64,000 nucleotides of DNA from QHXW01 sp035297145 (GTDB lineage Bacteria > Acidobacteriota > Terriglobia > Bryobacterales > Bryobacteraceae): positions 124,001 through 188,000 of the forward strand of contig DATGZN010000109.1 of assembly GCA_035297145.1 (NCBI GenBank). The letters run 5' to 3'. The notes under the pieces were generated by a model. The model saw only the letters and a list, made by a program, of their open reading frames with translations. It was not told the origin of the DNA and made no database searches. This document shows positions 17,769 through 25,760 of this stretch, in pieces. How positions within the stretch are numbered: the first letter of the stretch is position 1; every line of letters begins with the position of its first letter. Both the position numbers and the translations under genes were made by a program.

Positions 17769-18425
17769 TTACTTCGCGAGCGGCTTGATCGAGACTTCCT
17801 TGAAGAACACGATGTCGTTGTCGCTGTGATTCTGGAGGCCGAAATACCCTTCCAAGGGACGTAGTCCGCGCTGCGGCTCGAAATCGAACTTGCGCGGCGG
17901 AACGGGCTGGCCTTCGGTGTAATCGGTGACTTTAACACCGTTCACCGTCACGACAGTATGCGGGCCGTCGAGCGTGATCTCCATGATGTTCCACTCCGGT
18001 CCAGGCTTGAACGGTTTCGCGAGCGGCTTAGTTAACGAGTACAGAGTTCCGGTGATGTGAAAATCGTCCTCGTTGGATTTTTCCGGCTCATTGTCGATCT
18101 GCACCTCATAGCCGTAGTGGACCGGCATCCATTCTTCGCGCGGCTCGAGCGGGATGCGAACGAATACGCCGGAATTGTCGTTATGGTCGCGCATTTTGTA
18201 AACCACGTGCAGCACGCAATTGCCGATTTTCCCGCCTTTCCAGTAGAGCAGCCCCATGCCGCCGTGGGTCCGGATGAGCCCGTCTTCCACGCTCATCGAT
18301 CCCGGTCCGACATGCTGCCAATCATTAATATCCTTTCCGTTGAAGAGCTGCTTCCATTCGGCGGGCAGCGCGGGGAAAGAAGCGGCGCAAGAAAGGCACA
18401 ACGTTACGATGAATTGTTTAAACAT
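17769..18425 (-). CDS. DUF1080 (3-keto-disaccharide hydrolase-like) exported protein
   Basis: 218 residues from ATG 18425 with a signal peptide (MFKQFIVTLCLSCAASFPALPA). The sequence WKQLFNGKDINDWQHVG is the hallmark start of DUF1080. The rest (VEDGLIRTHGG, NSGVFVRIP, YEVQIDN, GYFGLQNHSDND) matches the concanavalin-like jelly-roll fold. Characterised relatives act on 3-keto-glycosides. Its neighbour is a Tat-exported PHP protein, so both probably work on sugars in the periplasm. The tRNA gene lies 30 bp upstream. Confidence 0.85.
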   Translation of the reverse strand: MFKQFIVTLCLSCAASFPALPAEWKQLFNGKDINDWQHVGPGSMSVEDGLIRTHGGMGLLYWKGGKIGNCVLHVVYKMRDHNDNSGVFVRIPLEPREEWMPVHYGYEVQIDNEPEKSNEDDFHITGTLYSLTKPLAKPFKPGPEWNIMEITLDGPHTVVTVNGVKVTDYTEGQPVPPRKFDFEPQRGLRPLEGYFGLQNHSDNDIVFFKEVSIKPLAK

Positions 18426-18455
18426 ATCGACAATATGATTACACGACAGCGACAC

Positions 18456-18532
18456 TGGTGGCGGCGGAGCGATTCGAACGCTCGACCTACGGATTATGAG
18501 ACCGTCGCTCTAACCAACTGAGCTACGCCGCC
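18456..18532 (-). tRNA. tRNA-Met (anticodon CAT), CCA encoded
   Basis: The acceptor stem pairs GGCGGCG with CGCCGCC. D-arm TAGCTCAGTTGGTTAGAG, anticodon arm CGGTCTCATAATCCG with loop CTCATAA (anticodon CAT), T-arm with GTTCGAATC. The 3' A and CCA are encoded (18456-18459). The elongator-Met body is a better match than the Ile2 type, but a lysidine-modified Ile tRNA cannot be ruled out from sequence alone. Confidence 0.93.
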
Positions 18533-18613
18533 TGGCGGGGAATACGCTCCTACGAGTTTACCAAACAGGCTAACGGCGCGATTCGACGCTGTGGCATGAT
18601 GGCTGTTTCGGCT

Positions 18614-19993
18614 ATGTCGATCCACCGCAGAAATTTCCTTCTGGGCGGCCTTGCCCTGCCCGCGCTCGCCCGCAAGGAGCGAATCGGCCCGCGTCCCAAC
18701 ATTGTGCTGATTGTGGCTGACGGCCTCGGCGCCTGGATGCTCGGCTCCGGCGGAAATAAAGAGATCCGCACCCCCAATCTTGACCAGCTCGCGCAGGCCG
18801 GCACGCGCTTTCCGAATCACCTGGCCTGCACGCCTTCGTCCTCGCCCAGCCTCGCGACGCTGCTCACCGGCCGCGTACCGCGCCAGCATGGCATCCAGGA
18901 TTTCCTAACCGGCGAGCCAATCGAGAATCCGCCGCAAGGGCAGGCCGCGGCGCCGCCGTCATTCCGCAATGAAATTCTGCTGTCAGACATCCTCGCGGGC
19001 GTGGGCTACGAGTGCGGTTTCGTGGGCGAATGGAACCTGGGTGACGATCGCACTCCGCAACACGGGTTCCATTTCTGGTACACCATCGACGGCGCGGGTG
19101 TCTATCAGGACCCGCACATGAATTGGAACGGCCAGTCTGTTGCCGAAAAGGGTTACCTCACAGACCTGATCACGGCTAAAGCCGGGACATTCTTTGAGCA
19201 GCAGACCGTCGCCAAGCCGTTCTTTCTGACCATTCGTTATCTCAATCCGCATCCGCCATACGACGGCCACCCGGCGCGCTACCAGGAGATGTACGCCAAG
19301 ACGCAATTCGACACCACCGGATGGGAGCCTGCCGCAGCCAACGCATTGCGCGGGAAAGAGTACTTCAAAGATCCCGTCGGGACCCTGCGAAAAGCCGCGG
19401 CCGGCATCACCGCTCTGGATGATCAGATCCCGCTTCTGCTCGCGAAACTGAGCCAGCGCGGGCTGCGCGAGAACACGATCGTCGTCGTCACCAGCAGCAA
19501 CGGCCATCTGCTGGGACGGCACGGCCTGTGGACCGGCGGACTCGCCTCCAACCCCATCAACATGTACGACGAGGTGGTGCTCACGCCCATGATCTGGCAC
19601 TGGCTGGGACGCGTGCCGGCGCAGAGTCTGCGTCCGGAAGTAGTCAGCGCTTACGATCTCGTGCCGACGGTTTGCGGGTTGCTCGAAGTGCCGCCGCCCG
19701 AGGGTCGCAACCTCTGCGGGCGCAGTTATCACCTGCTGGTCATGGGTAAACCGCTGCCGAAGAAGTCGCCCTGGCGCGCCGTGGTTTTTGGGAATTACCG
19801 GAACACGGAAATGGCACGGGATACCCGCTTTAAGCTCGTGCTGCGCAACAACGGGAGCGGTCCAAACGAGTTTTTCGATCTCGCCGACGATCCGCGGGAG
19901 AAGGCGAACCTGTACGAGAACCCGAAGTTCCTAGTGGAGCGCGATCAGATGCGGCGAGCGATTGAGAGCTGGCGGGCGAGCACCAGCGCATAA
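18614..19993 (+). CDS. Sulfatase-fold protein with degenerate active site (probable pseudoenzyme), Tat-exported
   Basis: 459 residues from ATG 18614, giving a Tat signal (MSIHRRNFLLGGLALPALA); two in-frame ATGs at 18596 and 18599 are less apt. The alkaline-phosphatase/sulfatase fold is obvious: RPNIVLIVADGLG, TPNLDQLAQAGTRF, LLTGRVP, a retained HPPY histidine (213), FFDLADDPREKANLYENP. Yet every catalytic position I can align is changed: the metal-binding Asp pair is D36-G37; the formylglycine motif [CS]xPxR is S76-S77-P78-S79-L80 (Arg lost); GKWHLG is GEWNLG (Lys and His lost); TSDHG is TSSNG (Asp and His lost). Sulfatase activity is therefore unlikely; a binding or regulatory role is possible. 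Confidence 0.82.
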   Translation: MSIHRRNFLLGGLALPALARKERIGPRPNIVLIVADGLGAWMLGSGGNKEIRTPNLDQLAQAGTRFPNHLACTPSSSPSLATLLTGRVPRQHGIQDFLTGEPIENPPQGQAAAPPSFRNEILLSDILAGVGYECGFVGEWNLGDDRTPQHGFHFWYTIDGAGVYQDPHMNWNGQSVAEKGYLTDLITAKAGTFFEQQTVAKPFFLTIRYLNPHPPYDGHPARYQEMYAKTQFDTTGWEPAAANALRGKEYFKDPVGTLRKAAAGITALDDQIPLLLAKLSQRGLRENTIVVVTSSNGHLLGRHGLWTGGLASNPINMYDEVVLTPMIWHWLGRVPAQSLRPEVVSAYDLVPTVCGLLEVPPPEGRNLCGRSYHLLVMGKPLPKKSPWRAVVFGNYRNTEMARDTRFKLVLRNNGSGPNEFFDLADDPREKANLYENPKFLVERDQMRRAIESWRASTSA

Positions 19994-20007
19994 GAGACGA
20001 TGGAAGT

Positions 20008-20214
20008 ATGAGCCACGCGGTGACACGGGATCCAGAAACCATGCATGGTGCGCCCGTGTTTCGCGGAACAAGAGTTCCGGTTCAGACTCTGTTCGATTAT
20101 CTGGAGGGCGGCGATACGCTGGAAGACTTCCTGGAAGGATTCCCGACCGTCGGCCGGGCTGCCGCATTGGCAGCGCTTGAAGAAGCCAAACAACTCTTGC
20201 TGGCGCACGGCTGA
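20008..20214 (+). CDS. DUF433 (VapB-like antitoxin) protein, orphan
   Basis: 68 residues. GAPVFRGTRVPVQTLFDYLE followed by GFPTV is the DUF433 signature, a small winged-helix-like domain usually encoded just before a DUF5615 PIN-like toxin. No DUF5615 gene follows; the next gene at 20265 is an unrelated fusion protein 50 bp downstream. It is therefore an orphan antitoxin-like regulator, or its partner is elsewhere. The gene starts 12 bp after the sulfatase-like stop, so read-through from that gene is possible. Confidence 0.85.
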   Translation: MSHAVTRDPETMHGAPVFRGTRVPVQTLFDYLEGGDTLEDFLEGFPTVGRAAALAALEEAKQLLLAHG

Positions 20215-20264
20215 TGCGCGTTCGTTAAGAGGAACATGCCACAATACTCGTATGGAGTCTGTTC

Positions 20265-21224
20265 ATGCCACTAGAGCCACTTGCAAACGGCACCAATAAT
20301 GGGGCTCGACCCAACTGGGCGCCCATCCTGGGGCAGTGGGATATCACAGAAGCGAGCCAGAAGTTTCGAGGGGAAGGGCAAAATTTCGCCTCAGGCGGCG
20401 ATTTGTTTCCCGTTGGCTTGGCCGTAAGTAATGTGGCGATGCAGAACGGGATGTGCCGCGTCAAAATCCGGTTCTCTGCCTCGTTTGGCAAGACCGTGCA
20501 GGCCGGTGGCATTGTTCTTGGGTACCGCTCTCCGGAGCACAGCTACGTGTTTGCTCAACTCGGTGCGGCTCGCAGTGCATACTCGATTGGAGAACACGTA
20601 GTCGGTTTCGGCTGGAGACCTCTCGTTGCGACAGGTCAACTTCAGAACCTTCGGAGTGATCAAGACTACGTGCTCCAAGTGAACCTTTCCGGCCAAGAAA
20701 TAAAAATATTGATCGATACCGTTCCGGTACTGCAGCATCTTCTATCCCATCCTCTCGAAGGTCGGCAAGTTGGCCTCATAGCGGCCGGCAGTCAAGAGGT
20801 TTCGTTTTCAGATTTCGCCGTCTGGAGCGGCCGACCGAGAGCCTTTGTCGTCATGCAATTCGCCGAGCCGTATGACACGTTTTACGATGAAGTCATTCGT
20901 AAGCAGGCTGATGCGGCTGGGTTTGAAGTGGTCCGCATAGATGAAAAGGCTGGGCCGGGAGTAATTTTTCAAGACATACAACATGAGATCGAACAGGCGG
21001 AGATAGTCATCGCTGAGATAACTCCGGCCAACCCGAACGTCTTTTACGAGTTGGGTTATGCTCACGCTCTTGGAAAACCGACAATCTTGTTGGCGCAGAG
21101 GGGATCACAGCTACCTTTCGACATCGGCAGTTTTAGGGTGGTCTTCTACAACGACACGATCGGCGGCAAAGCCGAGGTCGAGCGAAATCTGAAAAAACAC
21201 TTAGAGGCTATTAGCGGTAGGTGA
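20265..21224 (+). CDS. Lectin-like domain fused to nucleoside-deoxyribosyltransferase/TIR-like domain
   Basis: 319 residues, two domains. Residues about 20-187 look like a concanavalin-A/LamG-like beta sandwich (GQWDITEAS, GGIVLGYRSPEHSYVFAQLG, GRQVGLIAAGSQEVSFSDFAVW), similar in style to DUF1080 domains. Residues about 191-319 begin AFVVMQFAEPYDTFYDEVI and contain ADAAGFEVVRIDE, IVIAEITPANPNVFYELGYA and HALGKPTILLAQ, the pattern of nucleoside 2-deoxyribosyltransferase/TIR-like proteins. Glu262 in FYELGYAHALGK is the likely catalytic acid. Enzymes of this fold cleave N-glycosidic bonds, and some related prokaryotic TIR-like proteins act in anti-phage NAD+ depletion; that role here is inference. 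There is no signal peptide. Base composition is less GC-rich than its neighbours, which suggests transfer. Confidence 0.75.
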   Translation: MPLEPLANGTNNGARPNWAPILGQWDITEASQKFRGEGQNFASGGDLFPVGLAVSNVAMQNGMCRVKIRFSASFGKTVQAGGIVLGYRSPEHSYVFAQLGAARSAYSIGEHVVGFGWRPLVATGQLQNLRSDQDYVLQVNLSGQEIKILIDTVPVLQHLLSHPLEGRQVGLIAAGSQEVSFSDFAVWSGRPRAFVVMQFAEPYDTFYDEVIRKQADAAGFEVVRIDEKAGPGVIFQDIQHEIEQAEIVIAEITPANPNVFYELGYAHALGKPTILLAQRGSQLPFDIGSFRVVFYNDTIGGKAEVERNLKKHLEAISGR

Positions 21225-21230
21225 TCCGCT

Positions 21231-22244
21231 CTATCCTCGCCACCGCACGCCCACGTCCAGTACCTTCTTGGCGTATTCCAGGCTTCGCTCCAGATCCGTA
21301 CGCTGCTGCTCCCTCAGCGCGGCTTTGAGCTCCGGGGATTGCTCGCCCGGACCGCCAATCACCATCGTACCCAGGTACGGATGCCCGCTCTTGGCCAGTT
21401 CCACGAAGCGCGCGAACTCCCACGCCACCGCGTGCGGAAACACCCTCCAGAAATCCGGTTCGAGATACGCGAGCACCGTCGGCGGACGCCCAGTGATGAT
21501 CTCAAGCTGCATCCCAGCCTTCGGGCACAATTTCCGGTAAAGTTCCACGAAGCGCTTGAAGTCAACCGAGCCATCGCCCAGCGCCACCCATTGCGCCGTG
21601 GCGCCGCGCGGATGTTCGCACACCGCCGAGTCGCGAATGTGCGTTGTTACCACGTAGGGCGCCAGCGTTTCCAGCGTCACCAGCGGATCTTCCACAACCC
21701 ACATCGGATTGCCGCTATCCAGGCACGAGCCGACAAAATCCTGACCCGCTTCCTCGATCAGCATCTTCGTCTCGCGGGCCTGCATGTCACCCGCGTGATT
21801 CTCAATCGCAATGCGTACGCCCATGTCCAGCGCCTGCGAACGCACGGACCGCAGCGCCTGAATTGTGGCTTCCATGCAACGGTCCAGATTCGGACGGTCG
21901 CCGAAGCCGCCGAGGTAGCAGCGCATGGACGGCGCGCCTACGGCCTTGGCCACGCGCAGGCCTTTGACGAGATATTCCGCGGGCGTCCCATGAGACGCGC
22001 TCCATCCCTTGGAAAGCGGACAGATGCAGCCGATCCCCGCGTCGATCGCGATCCCCACGCGTGCCGCGTGATCTTTCACTTTCGCCAGGTGCGCGGGTTC
22101 GAGGCTTTGGTAGTCGTCCAATCCCGAAAGTTGAATGGTGTCGAGCTTCAAGCTGGCCGCGTAATCCAGCAGCTCGATATCGCGCCAGTGAAAATCGCGG
22201 ATCGAGTAGCTGTCGAATCCCAGCCGGATGGGTGTATCGCTCAA
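21231..22244 (-). CDS. Xylose-isomerase-like TIM-barrel protein, cytoplasmic copy of a tandem pair
   Basis: 337 residues if translation starts at TTG 22244, which overlaps the upstream stop as TTGA and sits five bases after AGGTGG. The frame stays open into the upstream gene, but that extension is an artefact. RLGFDSYSIRDF, the barrel strand RIAIENHAGDM (Glu-Asn-His), DFVGSCLDSGNP, and EIITGRPP are the AP_endonuc_2/sugar isomerase-epimerase motifs. It is closely similar along its whole length to the neighbouring 22241-23317 protein but has no signal peptide. Sugar or inositol isomerisation is likely; the substrate is unknown. Confidence 0.85.
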   Translation of the reverse strand: MSDTPIRLGFDSYSIRDFHWRDIELLDYAASLKLDTIQLSGLDDYQSLEPAHLAKVKDHAARVGIAIDAGIGCICPLSKGWSASHGTPAEYLVKGLRVAKAVGAPSMRCYLGGFGDRPNLDRCMEATIQALRSVRSQALDMGVRIAIENHAGDMQARETKMLIEEAGQDFVGSCLDSGNPMWVVEDPLVTLETLAPYVVTTHIRDSAVCEHPRGATAQWVALGDGSVDFKRFVELYRKLCPKAGMQLEIITGRPPTVLAYLEPDFWRVFPHAVAWEFARFVELAKSGHPYLGTMVIGGPGEQSPELKAALREQQRTDLERSLEYAKKVLDVGVRWRG

Positions 22245-23317
22245 CTTTTCCACCTCACGCCTACGCCCAGGTTTTTCTTGGCGTACTCCAGGCTGCGCTC
22301 CAGATCCTTCTTCTGCTGCTCTTTGAACGCCGCTTCCAACACGGAAGGCTTCGCGCCCCAACCCGCAATCACCATGGGCCCCATGTAAGGATGCCCGCTT
22401 TTCGCGAGTTTGAGGAAGCGCGCGAAGTCCGCAGCCGGCGTCTGCTGAAACACTTTCCAGAAGTTCGGCTCGAGATATGGCAACACCTCGGGCGGAATTC
22501 CCGTTATGATTTCGAGCTGCATGGCCGCATTGGGGCACACTTGCTTGTAACGCTCAACGAACCGCGGTAAGTCGACTGACCCGTCACCCAGCGCAACCCA
22601 TTGCACCGCCGCGCCGCGCGGATGTTCGAACACCGCCGTATCACGAATGTGCGTCGTCACGACATTCGGGCCCAGGATTTCAAGCGTGAGCAGAGGATCC
22701 TCGATTGCCCACAGCGGATTGCCGGCGTCCAGGCATGACCCCACGAAATCCGTTCCGGCTGCCTCGATCAGCGTCTTCATCTCGCGCGCCTGTGTATCGC
22801 CCGCATGATTCTCTACTGCAATGCGGATGCCGAGATCGAGCGCCTGCGTCCGCACCGACCGCAGCGCCTTCACAGTGGCGTCGATGCAACGCTCGAGTTG
22901 AGGCCGGTCCTCGCGCGTACCCATGGCACAGCGCAACACGCGCGCGCCCACGGCATGCGCCACGCTTAGACCTTTGCGCAGGTACTCAGTCGAGCTGCCT
23001 TCCTTGGGATTCCAACTCGTCGATAGCTCACAGATCGTGTAGATGCCCGCGTCGATCGTAATGCCCGCCCGCTCGGCGTGTTCTTTCACTTTCGCCAGAT
23101 GCGCTGGCTCCAGGCTTTCGTAGTCGTTCAGACTCGATAGTTGAATCGTGTCGAGCTTGAGACTCGCGGCGTAATCGATGAGCTGAATGTCCTTCCAGCC
23201 GAAATCACGGATCGAGAAACTATCGAACCCGAGCCGGATGCCGTTCGTTTGCGCGTTCCCCACGGTCGCTCCCAGCGCGGCAACCGAGGTGCTTTGCAAA
23301 AACGTGCGGCGGAGCAT
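22241..23317 (-). CDS. Xylose-isomerase-like TIM-barrel protein, Tat-exported copy of a tandem pair
   Basis: 358 residues. The N-terminus MLRRTFLQSTSVAALGATVG is a Tat-type signal. The barrel matches the downstream paralogue almost motif for motif: LGFDSFSIRDFGWKDIQLID, AVENHAGDTQ, FVGSCLDAGNPLW, THIRDTAVFEHPRGA, GDGSVDLPRFVE, EIITGIPP, SGHPYMGPMVI. The metal/catalytic Glu, His and Asp residues of the AP_endonuc_2 fold appear intact. The stop overlaps the next gene's TTG. The pair arose by tandem duplication, with one copy in the periplasm and one in the cytoplasm. It is divergent from ygfZ. Confidence 0.87.
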   Translation of the reverse strand: MLRRTFLQSTSVAALGATVGNAQTNGIRLGFDSFSIRDFGWKDIQLIDYAASLKLDTIQLSSLNDYESLEPAHLAKVKEHAERAGITIDAGIYTICELSTSWNPKEGSSTEYLRKGLSVAHAVGARVLRCAMGTREDRPQLERCIDATVKALRSVRTQALDLGIRIAVENHAGDTQAREMKTLIEAAGTDFVGSCLDAGNPLWAIEDPLLTLEILGPNVVTTHIRDTAVFEHPRGAAVQWVALGDGSVDLPRFVERYKQVCPNAAMQLEIITGIPPEVLPYLEPNFWKVFQQTPAADFARFLKLAKSGHPYMGPMVIAGWGAKPSVLEAAFKEQQKKDLERSLEYAKKNLGVGVRWKS

Positions 23318-23371
23318 CAGTACTTCTTTGTAGCACGGATGACGACACTGACGAATACGCAGACTGTGTAG

Positions 23372-23389
23372 TGGCCGGGCACGCCCCGC
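23372..23389. repeat. GC-rich palindrome, hairpin family B, copy 3
   Basis: Arms GGCCGGGC and GCCCCGCC around AC, one mismatch, preceded by TGTAGT. It lies in the 98-bp divergent gap between the exported isomerase gene and ygfZ. Confidence 0.5.
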
Positions 23390-23415
23390 CTCGGATGGGG
23401 TTCTAAGATGGAAGG

Positions 23416-24378
23416 ATGAGCCCCGCAGCGAGCCCCTTGTCCGTCAACGATCCCGGCTACCAGGCTCTGCGCTCCGCTGCCGCGTGGCTCGATCTCTCCG
23501 CCCGTGGCAAAATCATCGCCTCCGGCGAAGATCGCGCACGCCTGCTGCACGCCATGACCACCAACCAGGTCCAGGAGCTTAAGCCAGGCGATGGATGCTA
23601 CGCTTTTTTTCTGAACCCCCAGGGCCGCATCCTCGCCGACGTCAATCTTTTCTGCCGCGAGAACGATTTTCTGCTGGACGTGGAGCCCGAGACACGTGAG
23701 TCACTCTACCAGCATCTCGACCACTACATCATCGCCGACGACGTGACGCTCGAAGACGCAACGGATCGACTCGCGACCTTGGCGCTCGAAGGCCCGCAGG
23801 CATTCGCTATGGCAGCAAGAATCGGCACACCGGTCCCCGAAAAACCGTGGGCGCACCTGGCGTGGAATGACGTTACGGTCGCCAATGTCAGCTCGACAGG
23901 CGCGCCAGCTTTGCGATTCTTCGTACCCGTGGATCAGAAGCAAGCATTGATCGAGAAATTTGCAATCCCCGAAGCCTCGCCACAAGCAGCTCGCGTCGTC
24001 CGCCTGGAGAATTTCCAGCCGCGCTTCGGCGAAGATATCCTCGGCACCACGCTTTCCCAGGAAACACAGCAATCCCACGCCGTCAACTTCAATAAAGGCT
24101 GCTATATCGGACAGGAAATCGTCGAGCGCGTGCGATCCCGAGGCCTGGTCCATCGCCTGCTCGCCGGCGTGGAGATGGATTCCACCGAACCACCCGAGCC
24201 GGATACGCGCCTGTTCCAAGGCGATCAGGATGTCGGCAAAATCACATCAGCCGCGTTTTCCCCCGCGCTCGGCAAAGTGGTCGCCATGGCCTACGTCCGC
24301 CGCGAACTCGCCGAACCGGGAACCGCGCTCACTGTCAACGGCGGTGCAGCCGTCGTCCGCGCCCTACATCGCCCGTAG
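23416..24378 (+). CDS. ygfZ: YgfZ/GcvT-domain folate-binding protein (Fe-S cluster maintenance)
   Basis: 320 residues. The diagnostic motif KGCYIGQEIVERVRSRG (YgfZ signature with its Cys) is present, preceded by the GcvT-like fold (LHAMTTNQVQELKPGDGCYA, FFLNPQGRILADVNLF). YgfZ proteins are tetrahydrofolate-dependent factors that help repair or assemble certain Fe-S enzymes. Its 3' end overlaps the PHP gene on the opposite strand by 15 bp (convergent). An Fe-S APS reductase (cysH) lies just beyond; a functional tie is possible but unproven. Confidence 0.9.
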   Translation: MSPAASPLSVNDPGYQALRSAAAWLDLSARGKIIASGEDRARLLHAMTTNQVQELKPGDGCYAFFLNPQGRILADVNLFCRENDFLLDVEPETRESLYQHLDHYIIADDVTLEDATDRLATLALEGPQAFAMAARIGTPVPEKPWAHLAWNDVTVANVSSTGAPALRFFVPVDQKQALIEKFAIPEASPQAARVVRLENFQPRFGEDILGTTLSQETQQSHAVNFNKGCYIGQEIVERVRSRGLVHRLLAGVEMDSTEPPEPDTRLFQGDQDVGKITSAAFSPALGKVVAMAYVRRELAEPGTALTVNGGAAVVRALHRP

Positions 24379-25215
24379 ATTGTCGAGCACCGAGCGCGGA
24401 ATCGACAGGTTGCCTTCGTAGCCGCGGCCCAGCTCGATGCGCGGCTTGTTGGCGCCGTGAAAGTCCGAGCCGCCGGTCACCGCCAGATCCAACCGGCGCG
24501 CCAGGTCGAGATAGCGTTGCACGTCCTGCGGCCGGTGGTCGCTGTGAAACGCCTCGAGAGCGCGCAATCCCATGTCCCGCATTTCTCCCACCCACTTATC
24601 CAACTCGTCCCCGTCATGCGCGCCGCCCACGCGCCGGCCCACGCGGATGGGATGCGCCAGCGACGGGATGCCGCCTCCCGCAAGCACGCGCTCGATGCCT
24701 TCGTGCATCGGAACTTCCCGCCGCTGCACGTAGCCCTTAGCTGACTCGTCCAGATAATCCTCGAATGCCTGGTCGATGGTCGTCACATAGCCCTTCTCGA
24801 CCAATACGCGCGCGAAGTGCGGCCGGCCCGTCATGCTGCGGCCTTTGGCTACCACTTCCTCGAGCGAGATATCCACTCCCAGCGAACGTAGCCGCTTGAT
24901 CAGTCGCTGGTTTCGATCGCGCCGTGAGCTCTGCAACTCGCCCAGCCATTCGCGAAATTCAGCGGCCGGCGGCTGGTTCACGAAGTAACCCAGCAGGTGC
25001 ACGGACCGCCCGTGAAAGCGCGTCGAGATCTCGATGCCGCACACCAGATCCAGGCCGGCCGCGCGCGCCAAAGGTTCCGCGAGATCGTACCCGGCGAGCG
25101 TATCGTGGTCCGTGACGGCCAGCGCGTCGAGCCGCGCCGACATCGCCGCGTCCACCAGTTCCGCGGCGGAATAGGTCCCGTCAGATTCGTTGGTATGTGA
25201 GTGAAGATCGATCAG
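24364..25215 (-). CDS. PHP-domain phosphoesterase (TrpH/RNase AM-like), candidate pAp phosphatase, probable CTG start
   Basis: 283 residues when started at CTG 25215, which overlaps the cysC stop as CTGA. In this frame no ATG, GTG or TTG lies between an upstream TAA and the essential metal motif IDLHSHTNESDG. The first standard codon, GTG 25155, would remove that motif. The rest is complete PHP: AVTDHDTLAGYDLAEPLA, GIEIST, SLAHPIR, GGSDFHG. The family includes TrpH/YciV (RNase AM) and 3',5'-bisphosphonucleotide phosphatases that convert pAp to AMP. Placed after cysH and cysC, removal of pAp formed from PAPS use is a reasonable inference. It overlaps ygfZ by 15 bp at the 3' end. Confidence 0.82.
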   Translation of the reverse strand: MIDLHSHTNESDGTYSAAELVDAAMSARLDALAVTDHDTLAGYDLAEPLARAAGLDLVCGIEISTRFHGRSVHLLGYFVNQPPAAEFREWLGELQSSRRDRNQRLIKRLRSLGVDISLEEVVAKGRSMTGRPHFARVLVEKGYVTTIDQAFEDYLDESAKGYVQRREVPMHEGIERVLAGGGIPSLAHPIRVGRRVGGAHDGDELDKWVGEMRDMGLRALEAFHSDHRPQDVQRYLDLARRLDLAVTGGSDFHGANKPRIELGRGYEGNLSIPRSVLDNLRAM

Positions 25216-25760
25216 AAGGAAATCAGCCCCAGCTCTTCCAGTTTAGCCCAGACTCGGTTGGCGCTCTCCTCCGGGGCCTCGGTCGCCGAATGCACCACCA
25301 CCTCGGGATGGAGCGGCGGTTCGTAGGGATCCGTTACACCGGTGAATTGCGGTATCTCGCCGGCCATGGCTCTTTTGTAAAGACCCTTCACATCACGGTC
25401 CGATACCACCTCGAGCGGGCACTCCACATAGATCTCGACGAAGTTCGAAATGCGTGAGCGAATCTCCTCGCGAACCGCGCGGTAGGGTGAAATCGCGGCC
25501 ACGATCGCAATCACGCCGTTGCGGGAAAGCAGCTCGCAGACAAACCCGATGCGCCGGATATTGATGTCGCGGTCTTCTTTGCTGAAGCCCAGGCCCTTGG
25601 AAAGATTCTCACGCACCACATCGCCGTCGAGCACTTCAACTTTGGCGCCCGCATCGCGCAACCGTTTTTCGATGATGCCGGAGATGGTGCTCTTGCCGGC
25701 GCCCGAAAGGCCGGTAAACCAAAGCGTGAAGCCCTGATGCGTGACAGAGCGCCCGGTCAA
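25212..25760 (-). CDS. cysC: Adenylylsulfate (APS) kinase
   Basis: 182 residues from TTG 25760, which overlaps the cysH stop as TTGA. Walker A GLSGAGKST is at residues 17-25; VLDGDVVRENLSKGLGFSKEDRD carries the APS-binding/lid region; AIVAAISPYRAVRE and VEIYVECPLE follow; all are APS kinase signatures. It phosphorylates APS to PAPS. It sits in a three-gene run with cysH upstream and the PHP protein downstream, and stops and starts overlap at the cysC/PHP and cysH/cysC joints. ATP sulfurylase genes are not in the window. Confidence 0.94.
   Translation of the reverse strand: MTGRSVTHQGFTLWFTGLSGAGKSTISGIIEKRLRDAGAKVEVLDGDVVRENLSKGLGFSKEDRDINIRRIGFVCELLSRNGVIAIVAAISPYRAVREEIRSRISNFVEIYVECPLEVVSDRDVKGLYKRAMAGEIPQFTGVTDPYEPPLHPEVVVHSATEAPEESANRVWAKLEELGLISF

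Noticed and set aside
17705..17938. N-terminal extension of the Tat-exported PHP protein
   Set aside because: Low-complexity Ser/Arg text overlapping the DUF1080 gene; the ATG at 17704 has a strong AGGAGGG and a Tat signal.
22245..22538. N-terminal extension of the cytoplasmic isomerase
   Set aside because: It lies entirely within the upstream paralogue in another frame; the TTG at 22244 with AGGTGG upstream is better supported.
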